44,054 nt of DNA, taken from NCBI GenBank assembly GCA_002753155.1, contig PDZW01000025.1, positions 1 through 44,054 on the forward strand. Reading direction: 5' to 3'. Position numbers and translations under genes: made by a program. The DNA comes from Alphaproteobacteria bacterium WMHbin7. Its GTDB lineage: Bacteria > Pseudomonadota > Alphaproteobacteria > Rhodospirillales > WMHbin7. This document shows positions 27,788-36,407 of this stretch, in pieces; the stretch's first letter is position 1, and every line of letters starts with the position of its first letter. A model generated the notes under the pieces. That model was not told the origin of the DNA. It did not search any database and was given only the letters and a program-made list of their open reading frames with translations.

Positions 27788-27902
27788 GCCGGCTACCGGC
27801 TCAGATTTCAGGCGTGAATCCGCTCTTCCTATTTGTTCTAGCGAACGATTCACGTTTTAATCCGTGCCACAAAGTGACTCGGATTAAAACGATCGTGCGC
27901 TA
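27765..27902. repeat. Double-palindromic element, right inverted copy
   Basis: This is the inverted counterpart of 27079-27216, the same length within one base. Unit 2 (27765-27826) comes first, with AGAGCGGAT/ATCCGCTCT ends and a 12-bp inner stem that differs in sequence from the left copy but keeps pairing. Unit 1 (27839-27902) follows, from TAGCG to CGCTA. The element contains the last codons and TAA stop of mog, and the last six codons, including the TAA stop, of the convergent methyltransferase gene (27884). Confidence 0.9.
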
Positions 27903-28639
27903 GGTGGATGAGACATACGCCCCATGCCTTGCGGCAGGGCCACCACGCTACGTTTCTTGGCCGTGGCCTCGCGGGTCAGGCCCGCCGCGTAAACCTGCTT
28001 GGCGGCTTCGGCCATCAAGACGCCGGAAAGTCCTTGAAACCAGCGCCGCCCCACCTCTTCGACCGCCGAGGCCGAGGCCAGCAGCATGCGCGAATGCGAG
28101 GGCGGCAGGTAAAGCGCCCCGGTCGATTGGGTGGGGGTAAACAGGGCGTCGCGCAGCAAGGATTGCAATTGCAGCCGCGAATAGGGACGCCCAACGGCAA
28201 AGGGTGTGCGCTCCAGATGCGACCAGACCCCCATGCGGTTGGGCACGACGACCAGAATGCGCCCGGAATCCTTCAAAACCCGCCAGGCTTCGCGCAGGAA
28301 GGCATGGGGATGATGGGTCGATTCCAGCGCATGGACGATCAGCACGCGGTCGAACATCAGATCGGGGAAGGGCAGGGAAATCTCGTCGGCCAGCACCGAG
28401 CGGCAGGGGCTTTCGCTGGGCCAGCGCAAGACACCCATGGCGGGCGGCATGACGGCGGCGACATGGCGCGCCTCGTCAAGGCCAGCCCTGAGAAGAGGTG
28501 GGGCGAAGCCCAGGCCCAAGACCGCCTCTCCGGTCAGATTGGGCCAAACCTCGCGGATGCGACGGCGCAGCAATCTGGCCGTCATCTGGCCCAGGCTGGA
28601 GGCGTAAAAGTCGCGCAGATCAACAATATCGGTCCACAT
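27884..28639 (-). CDS. SAM-dependent methyltransferase (class I)
   Basis: The 251-residue protein has a Methyltransf_11-like fold: AVLGLGFAPPLLRAGL for motif I (near 38-53), LPFPDLMFDRVLIVHALES for motif IV (near 89-107), and EAWRVLKDSGRILVVVPNR for post-motif I strands (near 116-134). The substrate is unknown. The final codons S-A-R-S-F-stop come from the palindromic element, so the original C-terminus has probably been replaced. A GTGATA-A-TATCAC palindrome sits 4 bases upstream of its start. Confidence 0.85.
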   Translation of the reverse strand: MWTDIVDLRDFYASSLGQMTARLLRRRIREVWPNLTGEAVLGLGFAPPLLRAGLDEARHVAAVMPPAMGVLRWPSESPCRSVLADEISLPFPDLMFDRVLIVHALESTHHPHAFLREAWRVLKDSGRILVVVPNRMGVWSHLERTPFAVGRPYSRLQLQSLLRDALFTPTQSTGALYLPPSHSRMLLASASAVEEVGRRWFQGLSGVLMAEAAKQVYAAGLTREATAKKRSVVALPQGMGRMSHPPSARSF

Positions 28640-28642
28640 CAG

Positions 28643-28655
28643 GTGATAATATCAC
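28643..28655. promoter_or_regulatory. Perfect palindrome GTGATAATATCAC
   Basis: This 13-base perfect palindrome lies between the divergent methyltransferase (start 28639) and FecR-Hint (start 28764) genes. Its position immediately upstream of the methyltransferase start would suit a repressor site. No known regulator is assigned. Confidence 0.4.
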
Positions 28656-28699
28656 AGGCCGGGCAAAAATTCGAAGGCGGACAAAAGGTTGCATCTAAA

Positions 28700-28729
28700 T
28701 TGGACCCGATGGGCCGATTGGGCTACAAT
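28700..28729 (+). promoter_or_regulatory. Sigma-70-type promoter of the FecR-Hint gene
   Basis: TTGGAC (28700-28705) and TACAAT (28724-28729) are separated by 18 bases. Transcription would start near 28736, leaving a leader of about 28 bases before ATG 28764, with a GGAG ribosome site. Confidence 0.6.
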
Positions 28730-28763
28730 CGACACTTCCCAGCAGAATAATGGAGATTCCGTC

Positions 28764-29930
28764 ATGAGAACTCTCCCCAAACTGTCCGCCCTGTTGGCGG
28801 GTCTTCTTCTGACGTTAATCTCGATGACGGCTTATGGCGCCGATGCGGTCGGTTCGGTCGAGCGCGTCGGCGTTTACGCCTATGGGACGGTGCCTGCGAA
28901 ATCTCGCCAGCCGATCTATCTGCGTGATGATGTTTTCTTCGGCGAACGGCTGGAGACCGTGGATAAGGGCTCCTTGAAGGTCGTCTTCATCGATGAGACG
29001 CAGGTGTTTCTGGGCTCGAAAAGCAACTTGGTGATCGACGCCTATGTCTATGATCCCAAGGCGGCCAATGAGTCGGCCATTCTGAAAATGACGGTCGGAA
29101 ACTTCCGCTATGTCAGTGGGAAATTGTCAAAGAATGTCGTGAAGATCGATACGCCCCTGGCCATTCTAGGTATTCGCGGCACCGATATTACCGTGGGAAT
29201 CGAGGAAAGCGGCAAAACGGTGATCAGTGTTACCTCTGGCGAAATCACCGTCTCGCCCAAGGACGGCAGCCCTTCGGCCGTCGTCGGCAAAGATGCGCCG
29301 GTTGGCCTGTCTCCCGGTGTCGCAGGTGTCCATTCCGTGGCCGCTTCAAGTGCCCCCGGCGACCCTGGCTTGGCAGATCCGGGAACAGGCGCCGGACCCG
29401 GCAGCGATGGCGGCGGTGGCGATGGCGGGGGCGGCGGGGGATCGTCCTGCTTTGCCGCCGGAACGGAAGTCTTGATGGCCGACGGCAGCGTAAAACCCAT
29501 CGAAGCCGTGTTGATCGGCGAGAAACTGGCCGGAGAGAACGGCGCGGTCAACGAGGTCCTGGACTATGAACGGCCCCTTTTGGCGGGAAGGAAGCTTTAC
29601 GCGCTGAACGGCGGCGCCTTCTTCGTGACCTCCGAACATCCCTTCAGGACCAAGGAGGGCTGGAAGTCCATCGATCCTGCGGCAACGAAAAAAGAGAATC
29701 CAAGCATGGAGGTCTCGGCCTTGCGGGTAGGCGACGTTCTTGTGACCAAGGACGGCGATATTCCGCTTACCTCGCTTGATGCAAGCGAGGTCAATCCCTC
29801 TGAGCAGGTCTTCAATTTCAAGCTGACCGGCAACAAGACCTATTTCGTGAGGGAAAAGGGCCGTCCCAGCACCCCCTCAGCCTGGGGCAAAAAGGGTGCG
29901 CCATTCTTGTTGGTTCACAACTGTGGCTAG
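28764..29930 (+). CDS. Secreted FecR-Hint (intein-like) protein
   Basis: From ATG 28764 the protein has 388 residues. A signal peptide (MRTLPKLSALLAGLLLTL, to about 25) is followed by a FecR domain (about 40-165) with the typical IDTPLAILGIRGTDITVGIE. A Gly/Asp-rich linker then leads to a Hint domain of 160 residues that starts with C229 in SSCFAAGTEVLMADGS, has the block B-like VTSEHPFRTKEGW, and ends with LLVHNCG at the very C-terminus. C229 and the terminal HNC triad match intein or bacterial-intein-like self-processing sites. In polymorphic toxins a HINT domain normally precedes a toxin domain; here only Cys-Gly remains. Its stop overlaps the convergent EEP hydrolase gene. Confidence 0.88.
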   Translation: MRTLPKLSALLAGLLLTLISMTAYGADAVGSVERVGVYAYGTVPAKSRQPIYLRDDVFFGERLETVDKGSLKVVFIDETQVFLGSKSNLVIDAYVYDPKAANESAILKMTVGNFRYVSGKLSKNVVKIDTPLAILGIRGTDITVGIEESGKTVISVTSGEITVSPKDGSPSAVVGKDAPVGLSPGVAGVHSVAASSAPGDPGLADPGTGAGPGSDGGGGDGGGGGGSSCFAAGTEVLMADGSVKPIEAVLIGEKLAGENGAVNEVLDYERPLLAGRKLYALNGGAFFVTSEHPFRTKEGWKSIDPAATKKENPSMEVSALRVGDVLVTKDGDIPLTSLDASEVNPSEQVFNFKLTGNKTYFVREKGRPSTPSAWGKKGAPFLLVHNCG

Positions 29931-30928
29931 GGTTTGAGCGTCGTTGGGCTTTTGAAGCTGGCCACCAGGGGCGCGTGGTAGCTTTCGCCGGTTGCCGGAG
30001 TGAGGGTTGGCGAAATGGCCTCGTCGCCCAGGGCTTCGTTGTGGATGTCAATGCCGCGATTCCAGCCCAGAAGCGGCCTTGAAACCAGCAGGTGATCGAG
30101 CAGGGCGGGTCTGCCGTGATGGATCACCGAAAAGCGCTGCGCCTCGGGCAGGCCGCGCTCCAACGAAATCAACGAACGCGCCGCCAGATGGGCGTTGCCC
30201 GTATCGTCGGCTTCGGCTCGCAATATCTTCAAGGGGGTTTCGTTATCGTCGGCGTTCAGGTCGCCCGCCACGGCGATCAGGGCGTCGGGATTGGCGTCGA
30301 ACAGGGCTTCCACCTGAAGGCGGGCTTCCAGCGCCTGTCCCGTTCGTTTGATCGAGGCGATATAAAACCCCTCGGCCCAGCCTGCAATCGTTTTCCAGCG
30401 GTCGGGTGTTTCCTTGGCTCCTTCGACGAAGGCAGCGCGCGGCGCCTTCAGATGCAGATTCAGAACATGCAATATTCTGCCGTCTTTCAGATCGATACGG
30501 GCATAGAGAAACGGACGGTCCCATTCGACCGGCTGGGGATCGGCGGTGCCCTGAGACGCAAAGTGCAGGGGGGCAGGAACGAGCTGGTGCCAGATTTGAC
30601 GCTCTTCCAGAATGGGAAAGCGCGAGAGAATAGCCAGATTATGGCGATCCGCCATGCGCAGGCCTGCCCGGTTGCGGCTGACGGCCAGATGAAACGCATG
30701 ATAGCCAGTCCCCTCGATCAAGCGCTCAAGGGCGATGGCGCGCCGCTCGCCATGCTTTTCGATCTCCTCGGCATTCACTTCCTGCAGGCACAGAATATCG
30801 GCATCAAGCCGCTCGATCTGGGGGCGCAAAATCTTGAGGCGGTCGTCAAGCTGCGCGCCACCGGAATGGTCGGGCCGCGTATCCAGGTTTTCCAGGTTAA
30901 AACTTGCCAGGCGAAAGGAAAGGGTCAT
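29927..30928 (-). CDS. Endonuclease/exonuclease/phosphatase family protein
   Basis: The 333-residue protein has the EEP fold motifs: ASFNLENLD with the metal-coordinating Asn, CLQEVNAEE with the catalytic Glu, HNLAILSRFPI, LNLHLKA, VAGDLNADDNETP with the catalytic Asp-x-Asn, and YHAPLVASF with the final His. It likely hydrolyses phosphodiester or phosphate bonds in nucleic acids or lipids; substrate unknown. No signal peptide is seen. The start codon overlaps the stop of the upstream histidine kinase by four bases, so the two form a unit. Confidence 0.88.
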   Translation of the reverse strand: MTLSFRLASFNLENLDTRPDHSGGAQLDDRLKILRPQIERLDADILCLQEVNAEEIEKHGERRAIALERLIEGTGYHAFHLAVSRNRAGLRMADRHNLAILSRFPILEERQIWHQLVPAPLHFASQGTADPQPVEWDRPFLYARIDLKDGRILHVLNLHLKAPRAAFVEGAKETPDRWKTIAGWAEGFYIASIKRTGQALEARLQVEALFDANPDALIAVAGDLNADDNETPLKILRAEADDTGNAHLAARSLISLERGLPEAQRFSVIHHGRPALLDHLLVSRPLLGWNRGIDIHNEALGDEAISPTLTPATGESYHAPLVASFKSPTTLKP

Positions 30929-32121
30929 ATCTCAGTGGGATTAAGGGTGGAAAAATGCAAAGTGACCGTCGTGCCCTTGCCCAGAATGCTGGACAGCTCC
31001 AGGTTGCCGCCATGCAGTTCGACCAGGGACTTGGCCAGGGGCAGCCCCAGGCCTGATCCTTGATAGCGCCTGGAGGCCACGCTGTCGACCTGCGTGAAGG
31101 GGGCCAGCGCCCTTGGGATATCCTTTTCCGCAATGCCGATACCTGAATCGATGACGCGCAGCATCAAGCGACCATCGAGAACGGTCTTGGCCTCGACGAC
31201 GATCTGCCCGCCCCTGGGGGTGAATTTGATGGCGTTGCCCAGCAAATTGATCATCACCTGTTTCAAGCGCCGCTCGTCACCCATTATTTTGGGCAGTTTT
31301 GGCGCGATCTTGGTTGAAAGAACCAACCCGGAATGCGAGATGCGCTGATGCAACAAACGCATCGAGCCTTCGATGACGGAGCTGATATCCAGAGGTGCCG
31401 GTTTGAACTCGGTTTGTCCCGCTTCCATGCGGGCCATTTCCAAAATGTCGGTGATGATATCCAGAAGATGGCTGGCCGAGGCCAGGATGTCGCCAGCATA
31501 TTCGACATATTTGGGAACGCCAGCCGGGCCAAGAAGTTGTGCGTGAATCATCTCCGAAAAGCCGATGATGGCGTTCAGAGGAGTTCGCAACTCGTGGCTC
31601 ATGGCAGCTAGGAAGTCGGATTTCGCCCGGTTGGCGGCTTCAGTCTGGGCCAGGGCTTCGCGCAGCTTAAGTTCTGAATCCGACGTCTCGGGCAGCCTGC
31701 GAAGGATGGCGATGAAACCATGCTTTTGCGCCAGGGAGACTTCCAGCACCGTCCATTCGGCAAGAAACGGCGTTCCATCCTTGCGCCTTGCCGAAATCCA
31801 ACTTAGGGGAACGGCAACGGTGCCCGTGCCCTTGGAAACATCCAATTTGACTGTCTTTTCAAACAGATCGCCCTCGTCATCGGCCAATAGCGTGGTGATT
31901 GGTCGCCCGACAAGCTCATCTTCCGACCATCCCAGCAGGGCCAGGGCCGCAGCATTGGCGTTAAGGATGGTGCCGTTGGGATCGAAAGTCAGAAGTGTGT
32001 CAGATAGAACATTTTGCAGGAATTGTGGCAACATAACGCTAACATCCGATGCCTGCCCTCCATGCCTGTTTGGAGAGGTCTGACGGGGCCAAGTTGGAAA
32101 GAAGCGCTTGTCCATCTGCAT
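30925..32121 (-). CDS. PAS-domain sensor histidine kinase
   Basis: This soluble 398-residue kinase has an N-terminal PAS domain (about 30-150) with ILNANAAALALLGWSEDELVG, a HisKA domain with His in AAMSHELRTPLNAIIGFSEM, and a HATPase_c domain with N-box LLGNAIKFTPRGG and G-box VIDSGIGIAEKDI, followed by GSGLGLPLAKSL. It lacks membrane segments. No response regulator is adjacent, so it is an orphan that may work with an EEP-family hydrolase or a distant regulator. It is divergent from the CheZ gene. Confidence 0.93.
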   Translation of the reverse strand: MQMDKRFFPTWPRQTSPNRHGGQASDVSVMLPQFLQNVLSDTLLTFDPNGTILNANAAALALLGWSEDELVGRPITTLLADDEGDLFEKTVKLDVSKGTGTVAVPLSWISARRKDGTPFLAEWTVLEVSLAQKHGFIAILRRLPETSDSELKLREALAQTEAANRAKSDFLAAMSHELRTPLNAIIGFSEMIHAQLLGPAGVPKYVEYAGDILASASHLLDIITDILEMARMEAGQTEFKPAPLDISSVIEGSMRLLHQRISHSGLVLSTKIAPKLPKIMGDERRLKQVMINLLGNAIKFTPRGGQIVVEAKTVLDGRLMLRVIDSGIGIAEKDIPRALAPFTQVDSVASRRYQGSGLGLPLAKSLVELHGGNLELSSILGKGTTVTLHFSTLNPTEI

Positions 32122-32315
32122 CTATGCTCGGATAGCCATGATCCATTATGGGGATTGCTGGGGCGCTGATTCAAGGAGCTATACACAGAAGTCTCTTGCC
32201 GGATTCGCAATGGGTGATGTATCGATTAGGGATCGTGGGCGGGCCTATATCCTGTCCATGGGCCGGGGGTCGGCAGTTGGGGAAGGAACAAGGCTTTCCG
32301 GGGGGTATGAGGCAT

Positions 32316-33098
32316 ATGGCGATCAACGTGACGCAGACCGCAGGCCGCAAGCTATTTACCGCAGAAATCCAGCGCATGAAGCGTGATGGGCAATCGACTG
32401 GCGCGCAGCGCTCAGTCGGTGGCAGTGTCGATTCCGTGGAAATTCTGGAAGCGATCGCGGCCTTGCGCGGGGACGTCAAGGACCTTCAGAAGGTTCTGGC
32501 GGGCACGGCAAGCCTTGACGACGACACGCGCCAGCGTCTCACTCATGAAAAAGTGGCTCTGGAAAACGAAAAGGCCGAGATGGATATTCTGCGCACCGAG
32601 GTGCGCGCTCTTAGCCGCTGCATTCAGCAGACCAAGGCTGAAATCGCCGCCCTGCGTCCGGTCAACAGTGATGACGATCACATCATCGTCGTGACCAATG
32701 AATTGGATGCCGTGGTCGAAGCGACCGAACATGCCACGAATGGCATTCTTGAAAAGGCCGAGCAGATTGAAAACGTGGTTCATAACTTGCAGTCGCATCT
32801 GCAGGACAACCATGCTCGCAATCTGGCCGACCAGATTTCCGATCATGTGGTGGGGATCTTCGAAGCCTGCAACTTCCAAGATATTACCGGACAGCGCATC
32901 ACCAAGGTGGTCAACACGCTGAAATTCATCGAGACGCGCGTTGCCGCCATGGTTGAGATTTGGGGCGACGACAGCTTCGCCCAGCTTGGCCCCTCCGCCG
33001 CGCCGGATCAATTGCATACGGATGATCATCTGGTTTCCGGTCCCGCCCTGGTGGGCAAGGGCATCAGCCAGGACGATATCGACAAGATGTTTGGATAA
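32316..33098 (+). CDS. cheZ: CheZ-like protein phosphatase
   Basis: The protein (260 residues from ATG 32316; ATG 32307 is also possible) is a long coiled-coil type helix bundle. It contains ACNFQDITGQRITKVVNTL near residues 185-203, the CheZ signature whose Asp and Gln dephosphorylate CheY-P. The end, GISQDDIDKMFG, resembles the CheY-binding tail of CheZ and the FliM N-terminal motif. It probably adjusts chemotaxis signalling by dephosphorylating CheY. No other chemotaxis gene is in the window. Confidence 0.85.
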   Translation: MAINVTQTAGRKLFTAEIQRMKRDGQSTGAQRSVGGSVDSVEILEAIAALRGDVKDLQKVLAGTASLDDDTRQRLTHEKVALENEKAEMDILRTEVRALSRCIQQTKAEIAALRPVNSDDDHIIVVTNELDAVVEATEHATNGILEKAEQIENVVHNLQSHLQDNHARNLADQISDHVVGIFEACNFQDITGQRITKVVNTLKFIETRVAAMVEIWGDDSFAQLGPSAAPDQLHTDDHLVSGPALVGKGISQDDIDKMFG

Positions 33099-33153
33099 AA
33101 AGGCGTCCCATCGAAGGGCGCCGTAGCACCAGTAAGTTTAAGGAGTTTTTTCG

Positions 33154-35025
33154 TTGAAGAAGAAAACGCTGCCCGCTGCCGGAACCCGCCTCATGATGTC
33201 CGGCAATGAGGCCGTGGCGCGCGCCGCCTGGGAGGCGGGGCTGGCCCTGGCTTCGGCCTATCCCGGAACGCCGTCCACGGAAATTCTGGAAGAACTGACG
33301 GGCTATCCCGATCTGATCGCGCAATGGGCGGTCAATGAAAAGGTGGCACTTGAAGTTGCCATCGGCGCTGCCGTCGCCGGATCGCGCTCGATGGCCGCCA
33401 TGAAGCAGGTGGGTGTCAATGTCGCGGCCGATCCCCTGATGAGCCAATCCCTGGCGGGCGTCGTCGGCGGACTGGTGCTGGTGGTGGCCGACGATGTGGG
33501 GCTGTCCTCGTCGCAGAACGAACAGGATTCGCGTTTCTGGGGGCGCTTTGCGCATATTCCGGTGATGGAACCGGCCGATGCCCAGGAAGCCTATGAGATG
33601 ATGAAGCAGGCTTTCGATCTTTCGGAAAAGTTCGAGACCATCGTTCTCTTGCGCATGACCACAAGGGTTTGCCACGTCAAATCGATGGTGACGGTGGGCG
33701 AGCGCAGGCCGCCCAATTCCGAAGGTGGCTTTACGTATGATCCCAATCGCTGGGTTCTGGTGCCATCGACCGCCAAGCGCCGCCTGCCCATTCAGGCCGA
33801 ACGCGAAAAGGCGCTTTTGGCAGAGAGCGAGAAGAGCCCCTTGAGCCGGTTGGAGCCGGGCTCGGACAAACGTGTCGGCTTCGTCACCTCGGGCCCCGGC
33901 TATCTGCATGTAAAAGAGGCCTTCCCCGACGCTCCCGTCTTCAAGCTGGGACTTTCGCATCCGGCCCCCTTCGAGGCCATTCGCGCCTTTGCCGCCACGG
34001 TCGAGCGGCTGGTGGTGGTCGAGGAAACCGAGAAGATTCTGGAAACCGAGTTGAAGGCCGAGGGCATCGGCTGCACGGGCAAGGACATTCTGCCCTCGAA
34101 CGGCGAACTGGCGCCCGAGATTCTAGCACCCGCCATCGCGAAAATGCTGGGTGAGCCCGTGCCAGTGCGCAAACTTGTCCATGATGCGCAGTCGGTCTTT
34201 CCGCGCCCGCCCACCATGTGCGTGGGCTGCCCGCATCTGGGCGTCTATTACACGTTGGCCCGCTTGCGCCGTCAGGTCACCATCTCTGGCGATATCGGTT
34301 GCTATACGCTGGGTGCTCTTCATCCCTGGAAGGCTTTGGATACCACGACCTGCATGGGCGCATCGCTGACCATGGCGCTGGGGCTGGACAAGGGCCGTTT
34401 GCCCAAGGATGCTGAGAAATCCGTGGTTGCCGTTATCGGCGATTCCACCTTCCTGCATATGGGCATTCAGGGGCTTTTGAATCTGGTCTACAACAAGGGC
34501 AATGCCACGGTGCTGATTCTTGATAACGGCACGGTCGGCATGACCGGCGGTCAGGATCATCCCGGCACCGGCAAGGATGCCTATGGCATGCCGGCCCCTC
34601 GGGTCGATTTCATGAAGTTGGTTGAAGCCCTGGGTGTGAAGCCTGAACGCATCCGCAAGGTCAATCCCTATTTGATGCCGGTTCTCTTCAAGACCTTGAA
34701 GGAAGAGATCGCCATTCCCGAAGTTTCGGTCATCATAACCGACCAGCCCTGTGTGCTGATCGAGGATCACGAGCGCTTCGCTCCCTTCCAGGTCATCGAG
34801 GATCTCTGCACGGGGTGCGGCAACTGCCTGAAGACGGGCTGTCCGGCCATTCTGGTGCGTAAGCGCGAGCAGGTGGTCAAGGCAGGCAAAAGCCAGGAAC
34901 TGGCCTTCGTCGATATCGACATCTCGGGATGCACCGGCTGCGGGCTGTGTACGGAAACCTGTGGACCCGATGCCATCAAGCGCATGAGTCCCCAATCGGC
35001 CAAGGAGGCCCAGGCCCATGGCTGA
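33154..35025 (+). CDS. iorA: Indolepyruvate:ferredoxin oxidoreductase, alpha subunit
   Basis: IorA with IorB oxidises indolepyruvate and related aryl pyruvates, using TPP and ferredoxin, yielding aryl-acetyl-CoA. The 623-residue protein starts at TTG 33154 behind AAGGAG. It shows the N-terminal pyrimidine-binding domain (about 10-200), the TPP domain with GDIGCYTLGALHPW and GDSTFLHMGIQGLLN (about 370-445), and two C-terminal 4Fe-4S motifs, CTGCGNCLKTGCP and CTGCGLCTETCGP. It overlaps iorB by 8 bases, supporting coupled expression. Confidence 0.97.
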   Translation: MKKKTLPAAGTRLMMSGNEAVARAAWEAGLALASAYPGTPSTEILEELTGYPDLIAQWAVNEKVALEVAIGAAVAGSRSMAAMKQVGVNVAADPLMSQSLAGVVGGLVLVVADDVGLSSSQNEQDSRFWGRFAHIPVMEPADAQEAYEMMKQAFDLSEKFETIVLLRMTTRVCHVKSMVTVGERRPPNSEGGFTYDPNRWVLVPSTAKRRLPIQAEREKALLAESEKSPLSRLEPGSDKRVGFVTSGPGYLHVKEAFPDAPVFKLGLSHPAPFEAIRAFAATVERLVVVEETEKILETELKAEGIGCTGKDILPSNGELAPEILAPAIAKMLGEPVPVRKLVHDAQSVFPRPPTMCVGCPHLGVYYTLARLRRQVTISGDIGCYTLGALHPWKALDTTTCMGASLTMALGLDKGRLPKDAEKSVVAVIGDSTFLHMGIQGLLNLVYNKGNATVLILDNGTVGMTGGQDHPGTGKDAYGMPAPRVDFMKLVEALGVKPERIRKVNPYLMPVLFKTLKEEIAIPEVSVIITDQPCVLIEDHERFAPFQVIEDLCTGCGNCLKTGCPAILVRKREQVVKAGKSQELAFVDIDISGCTGCGLCTETCGPDAIKRMSPQSAKEAQAHG

Positions 35026-35632
35026 GACGGCGATCATGAATGTCCTTTTGTGCGGCATCGGAGGCCAGGGCGTTCTGACGGCCTCGGAAATTCTGGCCGA
35101 AGCGGCCATTGCCGCCGGGCACGATGTGAAAAAAACCGAGGTGGCGGGCATGGCCCAGCGCGGCGGCGTTGTCACCTCGCACCTGCGCTTCGGACCCAAG
35201 GTCTATTCCCCCGCCATTCCGCCTGGCCAGGCAGACGTGCTGCTGGCCTTCGAACTGGCCGAGGGTCTGCGTTGGATAACTCATTTGAAACCTTCAGGAA
35301 TCGCTTTGGTCAATACGCTGCGCATCATCCCCCCGGTGGTTTCGACCGGCTTGTTTCGCTATCCCGACGACCCGCTGGCCGATATTCGCGACTCTGGCAC
35401 GCGCATGATTCCCATCGATGCCGGGGGAATCGCCAAGGAAATGGGCAATCTGCGCCTGGTCAATTCGGTCATGCTGGGGGCGGTGGCCGATTCGCTGCCT
35501 CTGGAAGCCTTGACGATCAAAACCGCGCTGACCAAGCGTTTTTCCGCCAGGAAGCCCGAGCTTGGGGCCTTGAATGCCCAGGCTTTCGAGGCGGGTAGGG
35601 CGGCGGCTCTTGCAGGTGCGAAGGCGGCCTAG
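35018..35632 (+). CDS. iorB: Indolepyruvate:ferredoxin oxidoreductase, beta subunit
   Basis: The 204-residue protein is the gamma-type (POR) subunit, opening NVLLCGIGGQGVLTASEILAEAA and continuing GHDVKKTEVAGMAQRGGVVTSHLRFG. It completes the enzyme with IorA, whose gene it overlaps by 8 bases. The stop codon lies inside a perfect AGGCGGC-CTA-GCCGCCT hairpin (35622-35638), which lacks a U-run and may only stabilise the mRNA end. Confidence 0.96.
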   Translation: MAETAIMNVLLCGIGGQGVLTASEILAEAAIAAGHDVKKTEVAGMAQRGGVVTSHLRFGPKVYSPAIPPGQADVLLAFELAEGLRWITHLKPSGIALVNTLRIIPPVVSTGLFRYPDDPLADIRDSGTRMIPIDAGGIAKEMGNLRLVNSVMLGAVADSLPLEALTIKTALTKRFSARKPELGALNAQAFEAGRAAALAGAKAA

Positions 35633-35708
35633 CCGCCTGCGAAGGGCCATGTTAAGATAGCCTCCTCCCGAAGCTTAACCGGTCACTAAAATAAGGAATT
35701 TCCGCACC

Positions 35709-36389
35709 ATGCCCAATTTCCAAAGCGCTCTTCAGGCTATCGTCTCCTCGGTTGCCATTCCCGGAGAGGGACAGGAGGCCAAGGAAGGCCAGCGTTATGT
35801 GGTTTGTATTTCCCGCGACTATGGTTGCCGGGGCGAACTGATCGGCAAGAAGCTGGCCGAGCGCTTGGGTGTGCGCTATTTCTCGAAGGAAATTCTCGAG
35901 AAGATCATCGAGCGCACCCATATGGATCCCGAGGTCGTGAAGACCCTGGAAGAGAAGGTCCACAAGGCTCGCGATCTTTGGCTCTATTCGCTTTTCACTG
36001 GCAAGGACGCCAGCGCCGACACCTACAAGCGCCACATGGTCAACATCATGCTGTCCTTAAGCCGCGTCGGCGGCGTTATCGTGGGGCGTGGCAGCCACGT
36101 CGTTCTGGGTCACACCAAGGCGCTGCGCGTGCGTCTGATCGGCACACTGGACAAATGCGCCGCCCGCGTTGCCGAGGAAGACAAGATCAGCTTCGATGAG
36201 GCCAAACACCGCATCCAGGAACACAACGCCCAGCGCGGCCAGTATGTCTGGGAGATGTTCCATTCCCGCCTGAACGATTCCTCTTCCTTCGATCTGGTGG
36301 TGAATGTGGATAGGCTGGGCGATATCGACCATGTGACCGACATGCTGGTGAATGCCGCCAAGGCCGTCACCGAAGGAACGAATATCTAG
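35709..36389 (+). CDS. Cytidylate kinase-like family protein
   Basis: The 226-residue protein resembles the Cytidylate_kin2 family: a degenerate P-loop region CISRDYGCRGELIGKKLAERLG near residues 33-54, GVRYFSKEILEKIIE, and IVGRGSHVVLG near 123-133. The nucleotide-binding motif is not the canonical GxxGxGK, so kinase activity is uncertain. It lies between iorB and the gmhA-hldE genes, on the same strand. A physiological substrate is not known. Confidence 0.8.
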   Translation: MPNFQSALQAIVSSVAIPGEGQEAKEGQRYVVCISRDYGCRGELIGKKLAERLGVRYFSKEILEKIIERTHMDPEVVKTLEEKVHKARDLWLYSLFTGKDASADTYKRHMVNIMLSLSRVGGVIVGRGSHVVLGHTKALRVRLIGTLDKCAARVAEEDKISFDEAKHRIQEHNAQRGQYVWEMFHSRLNDSSSFDLVVNVDRLGDIDHVTDMLVNAAKAVTEGTNI

Positions 36390-36407
36390 GGAGCTAGGGG
36401 AAAAGTC

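Noticed and set aside
27079..27902. Insertion sequence or composite transposon around mog
   Set aside because: No transposase or direct target duplications are visible; only non-coding palindromic repeats flank mog.
34123..35199. 358-codon frame antisense to iorA/iorB
   Set aside because: It spans two overlapping real genes and has low-complexity composition without a domain.
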